64,000 bases of DNA from Agrocybe praecox (GCA_964017145.1 OZ024844.1:2976001-3040000); one strand, 5' to 3'; shown: positions 23,845-34,870, counted from the stretch's first letter. The notes: generated from the letters alone by a model not told the origin. Numbers and translations are program-made.

Positions 23845-26695
23845 TTAATAAATAGTCTGATATGAGTATTTACTTAGCCAATTATTGACTAAAAAAGATG
23901 ATCCTTCGTCAAGTACAGTGAAAGGACTCCAGCTTTCTGGGATATTTTCTTTGAGAGAAGGAAAAATAGGAAAAAGCATACAGCTTTGGCGAATATCTTT
24001 CACCTTGACTATAGCACCTTGTGTTCGATTTTGAGTATTTGTTGTTTTCCGAATATTATACATCATCCCATGCTTAGCTTCTGCAGCACCAGCAAATTGA
24101 GTATACCATTTGACATAAGCCAAGGGTTCATTCTTATCAGGCCAGTTTTCTGGTCGGGATCGTGGTCCATGAATTGTATCAAGTGTATCTGGAAGCGTAA
24201 ATATAACTCTGACTCTTCCCGTTCTTCCTAAGTTTTAATCAGTTAATCTATTTATGAGAAATTAACCGGTATTACTTACCTTTTACTCCTGTTGACTCTG
24301 CCATATCATCGAAATTAATAATAGCAGTGTCAAACCACCCATTAGGAAGCTTGCTGGATTTTGGAATAGCTTTAACCACATCTTTTTCTTCTTTGTCATC
24401 ATGAAGAGAATCTGGGTGAAAGCGAACCATATTGTAGACGTCAACTTTACCAAAAGGGAGATCTATTTCTTGTAGAGATCTGGTGTGGATAGGCTGGTCA
24501 AATAATCCACTGATAAACGACTTTAAATGTCGAATAAAATCAGGTGCATTATGTGCTTCTTCGATTAAGGAAAGTGAACGGTTTGGAAAATTCGGGAATT
24601 TTGGAATTGAAACATTCCGGCCTTTTGTCATTGCAGATTTATTGTCTATTTGGCCAGAGTCAGGGGTGGTATCCATAAGGCTTGTCGGGCTTGAAGATCG
24701 GCTATTGGAAAAAAGAGTCTGCTGGTGTCTGTGGAAGCTGGTGATTTTCTCCTGTCTTGATAACCATTTGATCATTTGTGGGAATTCATTTTGCTGATTT
24801 GATGCTCGCCAACCATGCTTTGCAAAGTCAATGTGGAGTCTTTCAAACATTTCTGTGTTGTAGTTGTCTGTTGTTCCAAAGTGCTTGATAGATTCCACAT
24901 AGTGAATTAGCGAATGGAATTTTGGTATGTTGAAGTCTGAGCGAACCCCTGTATCTAGGAAATATTGCCGATTTTGGTGAAATCGCTTTAGGGCATCTTC
25001 CAAGTACCCTAAAGAAACTGTATCGTGTGAGGGATATTGGGCAATATAAATAAAGTCTAGAAGCGCTGTAACAGCTTTAATGCCTTGGACTGGAATGCTC
25101 CCAACCAAACACCCAAGGAGAATCTTGGCCATGTTTTTCCGTTCAGGCCCAGATATTTGAGAGAGTGCAGATATTCCATTTTTGAACCGCCGTAAACCAT
25201 ATGCTGGAGGAAGAGAGCGTATACGCTGGTCAAGCTGGGCTGGTGTTAAAATTGTTTGGCACCATGAAATAAGATGCTTGAAAACGCCTTGATAAAGTTG
25301 ATGAAGTACATCCGGAGTCATTGATTTGTGTATATCAACCAGCAGAAAGTCCTGCCAAAAAGGACTGTAAACACTTCCTGCAACATCATAGCCCATACAA
25401 TATTCATGGAACTTGCGAGGATTTCCACCTGACTCCGTCTTGCCTTCTTCAATTATTGATTTTGTCCACGCTTGTGTTCTTAGCTCCTTTGGAGATTTAT
25501 CTTGCAGCTCTGTCGCTTTTGCTTTGCATTTAAAGCATGTCCCTGACTTGCTGCACGTAACCAAGCATTGCTCTGGGTAGTCCGCAATGTATGATGTGAG
25601 AATTGGAAAAACATTCCTCACAGCTCCGTCAGAGCCAATCATTTCTACCCCAATTTTTCCCGCATTAATAAGAGGCTGAAGGACCATCTTCATGGATTCA
25701 TGGAAAATGCGATAGACTCTGGATCTGTGGTCCTGTTCTGATATTCGAGATCTGTCAATTTTCTCGACCGACAAATAGGCCAGAAGAATGCATGGATGTT
25801 TGCTAGGTTTACGACGAGTGGCTTTGGGAATGTTGCCAATTGTAAGATAAACAGGATAAGCGGATTTGTTGCCAGAGAATTGTGTTAGTTGAGTTTTGTC
25901 TGTGGCAATAATAACAGGAGCAATTGTCCCTCCTTTTTCAACTCTTGCCTGGAAAACGTTAGAAACTAAATTACTTCTGTGAGAAAATAAACGTACTTGC
26001 AGCGCATGCCACCACTTTCCAGTCCACATCTCAGAATAAACCCGTGTTCCTTTGGTTGAGTCGGTGTATACCTTCTGAGGAGCATATACCATTTCAGGAG
26101 AGAGATCGGGGTCTTTCCACAGGCTCTTGATTGCCTCAACAGGATTTCAAAATTGTATCGTAAATGTTTCATTACTGTTATCGCCAAAGCGAAGAGTCTG
26201 CTCTTCCCATTCACCACCTCTGGTCGGCATAGAGTCCAGTTTTTGGTGGAGAGCTCTTATATTTCTATAAGAAAGACCTAGCTTTTCAACAACCTACGTA
26301 AAAGGTGGATTAATATGTACCAATGAGCAGAGCAAAATTCACTCACCTCTGGAATTTCCAGTAGCCAATCAAAAGCCTTATGGCCTGGCCCGTCCTTTAT
26401 AGCCCAGTGAGCAATGTCCCAGTCAAGCTTTGATAAGAACGGATAAAATTGACTATGCGGCTCTTCCAATCCTTCATCTTCAGGTGCGATATAACATGGA
26501 GGTTGTTCTCGTCTGATGATTTTTCTGTCGCTTTTATTTGTAACTGTGATCTGTTGATGTTCTTCATTGGTTTCAGGAGAATTTGATTTACTCCTTGACG
26601 CGGCATCCTGTAAGCGGTTTCGAGCTGTTTGTGGTCCAGGCCCTGCATTGTCTGAGGAGGGAGGAAGGAAACGGAACATGTCATGCCTCACCAGT
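23845..26695 (-). pseudogene. Plavaka-type transposase, copy 2, 5'-truncated with a nonsense codon
   Basis: Exons 26695-26347 (5' end missing), 26293-25997, 25948-24280 and 24227-23845 match copy 1 in order, splice positions and conserved blocks: EMWTGKWWHALQ, IIATDKTQLTQFSGNKSAYP, SMTPDVLHQLYQGVFK, ISGPERKNMAKILLGCL, IPKFHSLIHYVESIKHFG and TDNYNTEMFERLHIDFAK. The copies are clearly diverged, so they are separate insertions. An in-frame TGA at 26149-26147 lies in FTIQF-stop-NPVEAIKSLW, where copy 1 reads TIRYRDPLEAIKSLW. The N-terminal zinc-finger part is absent: the frame runs into a stop inside the inverted repeat that begins at 26696. The 3' flank (23600-23840) has several CTCTG words that may be subterminal repeats. 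Confidence 0.88.
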
Positions 26696-26798
26696 TACTG
26701 ACACTTATATGTATCGTATATAGGTAGTTGCCTAAAGTGTGTGATGCATCCAGGCCCATAGTTGCCCAACTGCCCAACTGATGCATCAGGCTTGAGGT
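26696..26798 (+). repeat. Left terminal inverted repeat of the KDZ element
   Basis: It starts TACTGACA and holds four blocks shared, in order and at the same spacing, with the reverse complement of the right end: GTAGTTGCC, GTGATGCATCCA, CCCAACTGCC and the palindrome TGATGCATCA. The alignment runs about 95 bases with a single one-base gap. Similarity outside the blocks is lower. Confidence 0.75.
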
Positions 26799-27216
26799 AG
26801 AGTGTCGTGTGACACCATGTTACACATCTGCATGTCCCCGGCATCCAGCGGCATATTCGGCATGATGTTGAGCAGGCTATTCTTGGCTAAACTTAAATTT
26901 AGCAACCCTCGGTCATCGGGCTTTCCTGTCGGGGACATTCATACCATCAAACATATCAAAGATGACATGAAATGTATTACGGTAGAGATCAATATAATGT
27001 ACGGATGACAAAAATGACAAGAATTAGGATAAAACCTAGGTAAATAAGAATATAATTGCGAAATCATGGCAAAAAGATGATGAACGTGAGACAACAAAAT
27101 AAACGCGAGACTAAAAGATGAACGCGAGACGAAAAGTAGAACCCTGCAGCGGTATTAACGTGTAGTACGCATCAAAAAGAAAAGAAAAAAAGAGACGAAC
27201 GTATGGTTAAATACCT
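26799..27216. other. Left subterminal region of the KDZ element
   Basis: No gene is seen. A stretch with repeated GGCAT words (26835-26865: GCATCC, GGCATATTCGGCAT) may be subterminal transposase-binding sites. The sequence from 27010 to 27200 is purine-rich with three CGCGAGAC/ACGAAC words (27084-27200). Confidence 0.3.
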
Positions 27217-29885
27217 TCACGCAGTCAATCCATCCATGACCCATACGACGTCACTGAGAACTGTTTTCCATGAATTTTCGCCACCAATACCTTTTTTCCC
27301 TTTAGCAGCCAGCCCCCAGAACCACAAAGCCGCTACAATGCTGTATAGCCCATTCTTCCCCGGCTTCTGGAAGCACTCCAAGTCGCCTCGGATAGTTGGC
27401 TGCTTCAATATTCCTGTCTTCGGCTCTATTCTCCACTCAGGCTGTAACGTTGCCCACCATGTTCTAAACTGATCCTTGTACTCTCGAAGGTTGGTGATCG
27501 TAGGATTGAAGGATGTAGAGCGCGCGTTCTTGATCCAGGCGCCAATGCAAGGTGGACGTCCAGCAGATGCAAATTTGCCGCTATTTGAATAGTCCGACGC
27601 ACGTTTTTGATATTCGGTCCAACTGAGCAATAGAGCGTCCCACTCTGCACACATGGGTTGAGAACGATAGAGCTTCAAGGCGCCGGAAAACCAGGCTGCT
27701 GGTTGGTGCTCTGTGCGCACAGATTCCTGGCGAGGATGTTGTACAGCGTGTTCCAAGTCGGTGTTTCCATTAAGTGGAGACGGTGTTGGGTCGGTCCCAT
27801 CGTCGCAGTTATCGTCAACGTTAGCAGTTGCCTCGCGACGTTTCTGCACAGCTAACGACGCTAACATATCGAGCGCAGCGTTAGGGAAGAAACCCTGACG
27901 ATTTGTGCTGGTGGGTGGCGGTGGCATGGCGATCGAGTCGACGGAGTGAGGGGTTGTGCTGGCGGGTGGCGGTGGCATGGCGATCGAGTTGACGATGGAG
28001 CTGGACTGCAAGGAAGAGAACCGAGTCCTCTTCCTTACGTGCAGTCCTTCCACCTCATCTGGTTCGCTTTCAGAACGCCGACGAACCAGTGATCCTCCGC
28101 TAAGCCTTGAATCGGATGTGCTGACGGTCTTGCTGCTTTGGTGGCTGTCCTCATCGAGAGGACCTTCTACACCGAGTATGTGATTAACGTCTTGAACCAG
28201 TTTTTCTCCATTGAGAAAAAAGGGAGTTCCCCTAGGCGATGCTGTAGGAGAGACGGGTGGTGAAATAGGAGGAGAATCCAACATTCGCGTTTCGGGAGCA
28301 GAAGACAGCTGCGGCATCGTTGGCGTGGTGGGGCCTTCCTCGCTGGAAGACGACGGGTCGTCTGCATTCGGTTCCCGTTCCAGTAGGATAGTGGTCTGAT
28401 TAAGTACATTTTGTGAGATTTGGAACAGTATATTGAGCAAAAATCACATACCTCACGTAACGTTTTTGCTCCGATCGAAAGTACAATGTCGTCTGATGCT
28501 CTAGTAGCAGAAGTCGACGGGTTCTCAGCAGAGACAGTCCGAGATTTAGCTGGGGGAATAACCTTGATGCCAGCACAGTCCTCGGTGCAGTCAAATGTGA
28601 ATAGACTTCCACCGTGGTCGGCCATCATCTTCGCAAGAGACGAGTAGTCACTGTCTAGTACAGACGCACGACATTCTTCGACAGCTGTTTAAAGATAAGT
28701 ACAGCATGTGTTGAAATTCAAAGAAAATGGCTTACTGTAACACTTTTTGAGAAAGTTGCCGAATACAGGAATGTCATACTCCTTGTACGCACGGCGCTCC
28801 GATTTCCCAAAGTTCATCTTCACGCTTCCCTTCGTTTCGCCGGAGTGGATGCTAGTAGAATAAAAAATGTGTTATAAATTTTGTTTCGTCAAGATGGACA
28901 AGCGAGTACCAACCTGATCATATTTAGACGACCCTGGTCTGCTGGTTCTGGTCCCCCAGCTATTAGGGTGACCTTCCATCCAGTGTGCAATGCAATGAGA
29001 TCCAGCAAAGGCTGCACAAAGGATGGTAGGTTAGAGATAGCTCTACAGAGAGGGAAGATAGAAAATCGTCAGAATATGAACATAAAAAGCAAGAGAGAAA
29101 GCGCACCTTTGACGATCTTCGGGTCTTGTAGAAGGGTCCTTACTCAAGCTTTTCTTCATCTCTTCAAGAGCTGCTTGATGCTCGGCTTTGGCGCGATCTT
29201 CCCAAAATTGTTGCTCTTCTTCTGGAAGGCTCTCGAAACACTCTTTATAAATTTGACTGCGCAATGCGGCGTGCTTCTTCGGGGCAATAGACTCGTCCTT
29301 CACGCGCTGAGAAAAAACCGGGTCGACTACTGTGCGATTTTGTGGTCCCCAAATGTTGTAGCCCGTTCGTAGTCGAGGTTTCTTCAACGATGAGCCGCTA
29401 ATTTGTGCCATGAGAGCAGACATGGGATCCGATAGCGACAGTTCGGTCTTCGGCAATCGTGCTTTTGATTTCGAATATTGATACTGCAAACGACGACGGA
29501 TTTGCTAACAATCGAGTAAGAGTTGTATCAGTAACGAGAGAATAAACAAGATATGAGAGAAAATACATACATCTTTTCGATATTTCACCGTCTCCGCGGT
29601 GGCTTCATAGAAAGTCATAGCCTTTGCATAGGCTTCTGGATCCATGTCCTCTTGAGATGGCGGTAACATCTCCTCGTCTGGAGCATTGTCGTCCACTTTG
29701 GCCAACCATTCTTCACTGGGTTCCCGGTTGTGTGGCAAAGAAGGCGGAAAGCGCTTAAAATAGCGCCGTTGGATGTCCGCAATAGTATCGCCTATGTGAT
29801 TATTGGCCACAGCCTGAGCATAGATGTCCGCTTGGTCCAATAGAAATTGTTTTCGTAGAGGTGTGAAGGAGCCCGGGTTGACCAT
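27217..29885 (-). CDS. Large hypothetical protein with an HMG-box-like segment
   Basis: Six exons, 29885-29571, 29504-29107, 29042-28914, 28851-28736, 28684-28452 and 28395-27217, join in frame to 789 residues. Residues about 130-210 (RLRTGYNIWGPQNR, KHAALRSQIYKECFESLPEE, QQFWEDRAKAEH) have the spacing of aromatic and basic residues of an HMG box, a DNA-binding fold. Next come LLDLIALHTGWKVTLIAGGP and a GETKGSVKMNFGKSERR region, then an Asp/Ser/Pro-rich linker with two SIAMPPPP repeats. The C-terminal 120 residues (LLLSWTEYQKRASDYSNSG, GAWIKNARSTSFNPTI, FRTWWATLQPEWRI, VAALWFWGLAAKGKK) match a conserved block I recall from many uncharacterised Agaricomycete proteins. Likely nuclear; role unknown. 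It lies inside the KDZ inverted repeats. Confidence 0.75.
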
Positions 29886-30314
29886 GAGGAAAGTAGCGGG
29901 GGCAGAGGGCAGAAAAAAAATCTGTTTGGATCGAATGCGCGTGAAAAAAGAAACCGAGAAAAAAAGCGAATGTACCATACCCATTATTATGGTCATATTG
30001 CGCTATTCTGGAGTCCGAGATCACAGATCTCAACGGGGAGCAGGCAGGTGCAATAGGCGCACAATACTACTTGTCCCAATATGTTTAGGTCAGGGTTCGT
30101 TGTCACAAAGTGTACAGAACTATGCAGAAATTGGCTTGTGACTGTATTACATAACGTTCCCTTTCGCTAACGACTACCTCGTTCGCCGCGCTGGCACCAA
30201 ACTCGATTTATCCAACCTCTTCCCTATGCTTACAGACCTCATATAAATGAGCCAGACTCTCGAATGTGATACTTCAGCACCCTCTCTTGTCTGCTTCACC
30301 GTACTCTACCTGCA
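29886..30314. promoter_or_regulatory. Divergent intergenic region inside the KDZ element
   Basis: The 429 bases separate the start of the 789-residue gene (minus) from that of the 196-residue gene (plus) and presumably hold both promoters. CT-rich sequence at 30266-30300 lies just before the plus-strand start codon. No further motif is certain. Confidence 0.35.
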
Positions 30315-31068
30315 ATGTCGACCAATGCTTTCTCCGCCGACGATGTGCGCATCCATGTCATTCCAAATCCTATTCCCGGCCAAGCACAATCTGCTGGTAA
30401 GTTGCCCGTAGCTGTGGATTTATGGTATGGTCTGACTCACCCCCCTCCACAGACACCATCATTGTGTTTGCCCAGTCTGACAGGAAGGAGACGCACCGCC
30501 GCCTTCCTGGAGAAGATGGTTTGTTTTTTTACATTATTTTTACTCCTTTCTCCTCTTTTCTGACTTCCTATTAGCTCCGTACAACTTCCAGACATTTGTC
30601 AAGACCTCGGGTGTCAAGATATTCCAACACATCAAGACCCCTGCTGCAATGCTCGCCAATCGGTAGGTCTGATTATTTTTTATACTCCTCACTATGACAT
30701 AACTCTTTCACAGGTCCAGGGATACTGAGCCAGCCAACTCCGTTGGTGTTCACGTCATCTTTCCCAATGCCCCCAACATCGACCTTGTTACCCCCTTGCT
30801 CCTTCGTGCCCTGAAGAGGCTTGTCGCGGAAATGGTCGGTGGTGGCTATACTGAACTTACTCACAAGAGGCGTAGACAGGCCTACTCTGAATCCACCCGT
30901 GCACGCACTCGCATCCGTCGCTCATCTCCCAACACTCAACGTCGCCGTGCATCTGTCAACATCGCTGACTCTGACAATGAAATGGCCGATGATGAGCAGA
31001 ATGCTGATGAAGAGATAGTTGATTATGAAAACACTTCCCATGGTAGCGATGAGGAGGCTTCTCAATGA
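30315..31068 (+). CDS. Hypothetical 196-residue protein with acidic tail
   Basis: Four exons, 30315-30396, 30453-30518, 30575-30662 and 30714-31068, join in frame. The N-terminal half (VRIHVIPNPIPGQ, DTIIVFAQSDRKE, NFQTFVKTSGVKIFQHI, GVHVIFPNAPNIDLVTPLLL) looks like a small folded beta/alpha domain. The C-terminal part has a basic stretch (THKRRRQAY, RARTRIRRSSP) followed by a strongly acidic end (MADDEQNADEEIVDYEN). Basic then acidic composition suggests nucleic-acid or chromatin association. No family recognised. Consistent exon phases and good splice sites argue that it is a real gene. Cargo of the KDZ element by position. Confidence 0.6.
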
Positions 31069-31261
31069 TCCGTTCATGCCTGTTAGTATCGGTTTTGCAC
31101 CCCTGCATACCTATGTTTTACGTACTCTAGTTACTTTTCCATTAATGTTAACTGTTTTGCTCGCTTTCCGGGCCTAACTCCCCAACTCGTGTGATGCCCT
31201 GAGCCTAGCAAGATCTGAAAATTTAGTGTTACTCATTTCAATTAGTCAGGTACATTTTGCT

Positions 31262-31403
31262 TCTAGGTGAATCTAATTTGGTGCAATTGTCAAATATAAA
31301 CATAGGTTCTAGTGAGTTTTGACAGATTATGTTCTAGGTGAATCTAATTTGGTGCAATTGTTGAATATAAACGTAGGTTCTAGTGAGTTTTGACAGATTA
31401 TGT
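31262..31403 (+). repeat. Tandem duplication of a 71-72 bp unit
   Basis: Two head-to-tail copies of a unit beginning TTCTAGGTGAATCTAATTTG and ending GACAGATTATG differ at only a few positions. The unit has TTCTAG at both its start and within its second half (GGTTCTAGTGAG). No coding potential. Confidence 0.8.
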
Positions 31404-31740
31404 CTCAATACATCTCTGTTGGTGAGGAATATTCGGCAAGTTAATGGTCCACATTGCTGGTTCGGTTACAATGTCGTTATGGACCTGGTAGCCGACGGCT
31501 TGTGTATTAGCGCCGTCGATACATTTTGAGGTTTCTGTTCGTTTAGGATCCTCCGCGCAAATTGAAATCGAGTCTATTATGTGCATGGCACAACCTACAA
31601 CCCACAACCTATATGTCTACCGAATGATATATGGTCTACTATTTCTCTTTACGGCGGGAACCAGCACTGACGGAGTTAAGCGCCCAAAATATCGAAGGTT
31701 TGTATCTTCCAGTTCATAGTGCTAGGAAGAGCCGAATAAA

Positions 31741-32022
31741 GCTAACGCCGTGGATCGTGCACTGTTAGAAAACGTAATGCTTCTTAGTTACAACTCATTG
31801 ACAAGGGCTCACCGAGGACGTTCGCGCGACCGCATCAATATCGACCTCATTGTCGGGACTCGGTTAACACTGTAACAGGAAGCCAAATCAAGCTAGCGTG
31901 AATTGTGCACAGTTAGAAAACGTAACATTCCATAGCTCCAGCTCATCAACAAGGACTCACCTGGGAATATTTCCACGACCGCCTCGATATTGATCAATAG
32001 GGTTCGTCGTCGGTTAACGCAG
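31741..32022 (+). repeat. Degenerate tandem repeat of a ~150 bp unit
   Basis: Two diverged copies share, in order, GTGCAC(T/A)GTTAGAAAACGTAA, CTCA(T)(T/C)GACAAG-type, CGACCGC(A/C)TC and GTCGGTTAAC(A/G)C words. Further partial copies of the end (CGGTTAACACTGATCGGGGTTCGT) continue to about 32090, including a 14-base G run near 32027-32040. Non-coding; possibly subterminal or regulatory sequence of the KDZ element. Confidence 0.6.
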
Positions 32023-32592
32023 GTCAGGGGGGGGGGGGGGTTCATTGTCGGTTAACACTGATCGGGGTTCGTTATCGCCTAACGGGTTCAGAACTAATTC
32101 TGTGGGTCCAATTCTGTGGGTCCATGTGCTCGTGTCCGTCCTACGTCTGTCATACGAGGTTAATGGACTTCTATCTCGCCACAGACGGTAGAATAAATCA
32201 GCATTCGTGGTTTCTATTTGCCAGTGGGTTATTACTTTCCCTAACTTTGGTGCCACTGCTACTAAAATGCTAACCCCCCTTCTGAAGCATCGCCTAACCG
32301 GCCCAAAAAATTGTTTCAGCAATTCAACTAAACATGAGGCAAGAAAAAATATCGTACCGATGGATTCGCTCTTTTGAGCACGCCGGATTCTCTCTTTCGT
32401 ACGGAGCATCTCCCTATTATTTTCTCTGTACTTTTGAGCGGCCTCACGTCGTCTTTTTGTTCGCTTTTCTTGTATGCCTGCCTTCTCGTCTTCTGATAGA
32501 TTTTCGAAATTTTCTTTAGCTCTGTATATTTGCAGGTCAACATATGTATATACGACCCGGACTTCTTCAGCAGTCCAGGAGCAATTATGACT
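32014..32592 (-). CDS. ORF with a bZIP-like basic region, gene model uncertain
   Basis: An open frame of about 192 codons contains NLSEDEKAGIQEKRTKRRRE followed by AAQKYRENNREMLRTKERIRR. This basic, helix-forming stretch resembles the KYRE-N-RE-L-R basic regions found in many uncharacterised Agaricomycete proteins and loosely the basic part of bZIP factors. No ATG precedes it in frame, so an upstream exon must exist (32600-32770 is the likely place) or the gene is broken. The C-terminal third runs through the degenerate repeats (ending in PPPPPDLR over the G run) and is probably not native. Could be a decayed gene. Confidence 0.4.
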   Translation of the reverse strand, partial: SHNCSWTAEEVRVVYTYVDLQIYRAKENFENLSEDEKAGIQEKRTKRRREAAQKYRENNREMLRTKERIRRAQKSESIGTIFFLASCLVELLKQFFGPVRRCFRRGVSILVAVAPKLGKVITHWQIETTNADLFYRLWRDRSPLTSYDRRRTDTSTWTHRIGPTELVLNPLGDNEPRSVLTDNEPPPPPDLR

Positions 32593-33252
32593 CACTTTAG
32601 TCTTCTCAAAAGCGCCTTTTTCTTCAGGAGAGTTTGATTTCTACAAACATCTTCTCATTAGTAGTAGTACAGATACAAAAATGAAAATTCATCAATCACC
32701 GAACATAATATCATTTGTGACGAGATTCCTTTGGCTCTTCGAGTAACGTGCAATATGTGACCTCCGTAGATTGGTTCTGGTCCAAGTCCATGACTGTGTA
32801 AAGGTAAGGTAAGGCTGCTGTTGAATAGTTGCAAAAGATAGTAAGCGCGTGATAAAGGTGATAAGAGATCACGCGTTCAGAGTCAGATTAGATAAGATGC
32901 TGTGGTGGGAGGTTATTAGATTCACAATAACACATATAAGTTCCTACAAAAGTGCCATTATGAACCTTGATTCGGATTATACATAACTAGTACTCAATTT
33001 TAGTGAAATAACCAAAAGGTTTGACTGTCTCGCTGTTAAGTAATTTGAATTTCTGTCGCGATGTCGCCACGGAAGTTGTTTGTGTGAGCATGTATACATA
33101 GAGTTGATTCTCCACATCGTACTCAAGGCCTGATCTACAGCCAGTAGGTTGTATTTTACGCTTAACCATGTTCTGTATGTATCCGTAGTAGTGCTTGCAA
33201 TGTAACAAAAAATTCATATTCGACAGACTACTGGCAATGTACAAGTAAATAA
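32593..33252. other. Region between basic-region ORF and dioxygenase gene
   Basis: No convincing gene is seen in these 660 bases. A splice-donor-rich stretch near 32740-32900 may be the promoter or a missing 5' exon of the preceding ORF. The last 200 bases are the 3' flank of the dioxygenase gene. Confidence 0.3.
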
Positions 33253-34555
33253 TCAGGATACACGACTTCTGATTTCGTCTACTGTCAAGAAAAGTGAAAG
33301 TCCTAGCCTGCAGTGTTCCTCTTGCCTTGCCATTTCCTGCTCAAGTCCTTCGTCATCCAACGAATCAAAATATTCTTGAGATTTCTGGCACTTGTACGCC
33401 ACCCATCGAAATACACCGCCAGCAGTATACTGTGTAAATGAGCAGCGAGTTTCTCGACGAGAGATTGGTGTGTTCGAGTGGGTAACTGCCGCCGATGGAA
33501 TCAGCATCGAGGAACCGGCGGGAAATTCGATGACGAGCTTCAGGTTCCATAATATCATGTGTCCTCCTTTTGTGTGGTCGAAGTCTCCGAGAGCAGTGAT
33601 GCCGCACCAGCCAAAGGGTAGGTTTGCATAGTCCAGGTGACGGCGAGTGATGGTGCGTGGCCTATAGTTGAACGTCGTTGCTGCCCATACGCTGTTGTTG
33701 AAATTTCGTACGAGGGTGGGATCGTTGATGAGGAGCTCGTTCAGATTGTCAAGGTAAAAGTTGAATAGCTTCGGGTACCATGTTGCAAAGGCGGCGTTGC
33801 AATGGCCTGAAATTCTCTTGATGTGCTTGTTTTCGAGTAACTTTTGGAGCTCGGCCTCGTTAGTTCGATTGTGCTTGAGATTTGCCGCCCTCTATAGAAG
33901 AATTGAGTGACAGCAGTAGGGTAATGAAGGTATTTATGCTCACCTTCTGGCCGCCACCAAACGATATGCCCACACCAAGAGCAGGAAGTCCCCCCTTCGA
34001 TGGTTTTTGGCTTTTTTGGGAAAGCGACAGCGTTTGGCGGACCTCTGTATGGCAAGAAGCGCACCTCTTGCAACGCCGTTCCAGTCGGTGTCCCTCAGCT
34101 TTCCTATGAGGGCACGTTCGTATTTCGAGACCAGGATCAACGTGATTCTTGATTATCGTCGGGTGCACCGCGTATCCATCCTGCAATCCCTCCTCTCTCT
34201 TTTTTTGACGAGCCAGGCGACGTTTGTTGTGGTTCCGTTTGCGATTCCTACGAGCCTTTTTACTGAGTTGGTCAGGCTCTTGGTCAGGGGGGATTTGTGT
34301 TGACAGTGAGAGCAAGGTGGAGCAGCGTCTGGTTGGTGACGCGGACCTTGATGGGGGTGTAGTCGAAGGGCAAGACGACGACGCTGAGGTCAGGGGGGAG
34401 TTCCTATAGAAAAAATCATACTCTGTGGGCCCTAAATCGAGCTTTGCGAACATCTTCTCGTTCAACATACTCTGCTTGAGTTCTTGAAGCAGAGAGAAGT
34501 CCGGGTTCTGTGAAGGTATGGCTGAATCCAGCTCTTGCTGAAGAGGGTGTCCCAT
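33253..34555 (-). CDS. TET/JBP-family 2-oxoglutarate/Fe(II) dioxygenase
   Basis: Two exons, 34555-33944 and 33891-33253, join in phase to 416 residues. The C-terminal half is the fungal TET/JBP dioxygenase domain: RRHLDYANLPFGWCGITALG with the metal-binding His289-x-Asp291, GDFDHTKGGHMILWNLKLVI, then EFPAGSSMLIPSAAVTHSN with the second metal His342, and ETRCSFTQYTAGGVFRW with Arg353 placed to bind 2-oxoglutarate. The domain oxidises 5-methylcytosine (or thymine in JBP) in DNA. The N-terminal part has a very basic stretch (KKARRNRKRNHNKRRLARQK) and a Cys/His cluster (TCPHRKAEGH...CKRCASCH) that may bind zinc and DNA. It is transcribed away from the KDZ transposase across 315 bases. All key residues are present, so it may be active. 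Confidence 0.88.
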
Positions 34556-34870
34556 TATTCGCCTAAAGCGGGCAGTAATTAGCAAGCGAGACGCGAGAGA
34601 TAAGTTGAGGGGGAAAAATGTTGTAAAAAAAACTTACGCCGTGATTAATGTTCCCAGGGAGCCAAGAACTCAAATCCCAGCATAAGGCAAAGAAAATGAA
34701 AGTAAAGCGTAGTGGGAATATCACAAACTTACCCCTTTCCGAATGAATAGGAGGAATGAGAAGGGCGCGAGGGTGACGCGAAGGTAACGCGAGGGTCACG
34801 GTCATGTGCTTTATAATGACGTATGTTTCTCCAGCACGGTGACCAGCTTACTTACATCTGTTGAACAGAT
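34556..34870. promoter_or_regulatory. Shared divergent promoter of dioxygenase and KDZ transposase
   Basis: The two start codons lie 315 bases apart and point away from each other. The region contains a GCGAGGGT/GCGAAGGT/GCGAGGGT repeat (34766-34798, units GGTGACGCGA, GGTAACGCGA) next to the transposase leader, which may be a binding site. An AT-rich part lies in the middle (34640-34720). Confidence 0.45.

Noticed and set aside
32014..32040. Polyproline C-terminus of the basic-region ORF as a real feature
   Set aside because: It is produced by reading through the G homopolymer in a degenerate repeat and is probably chance.
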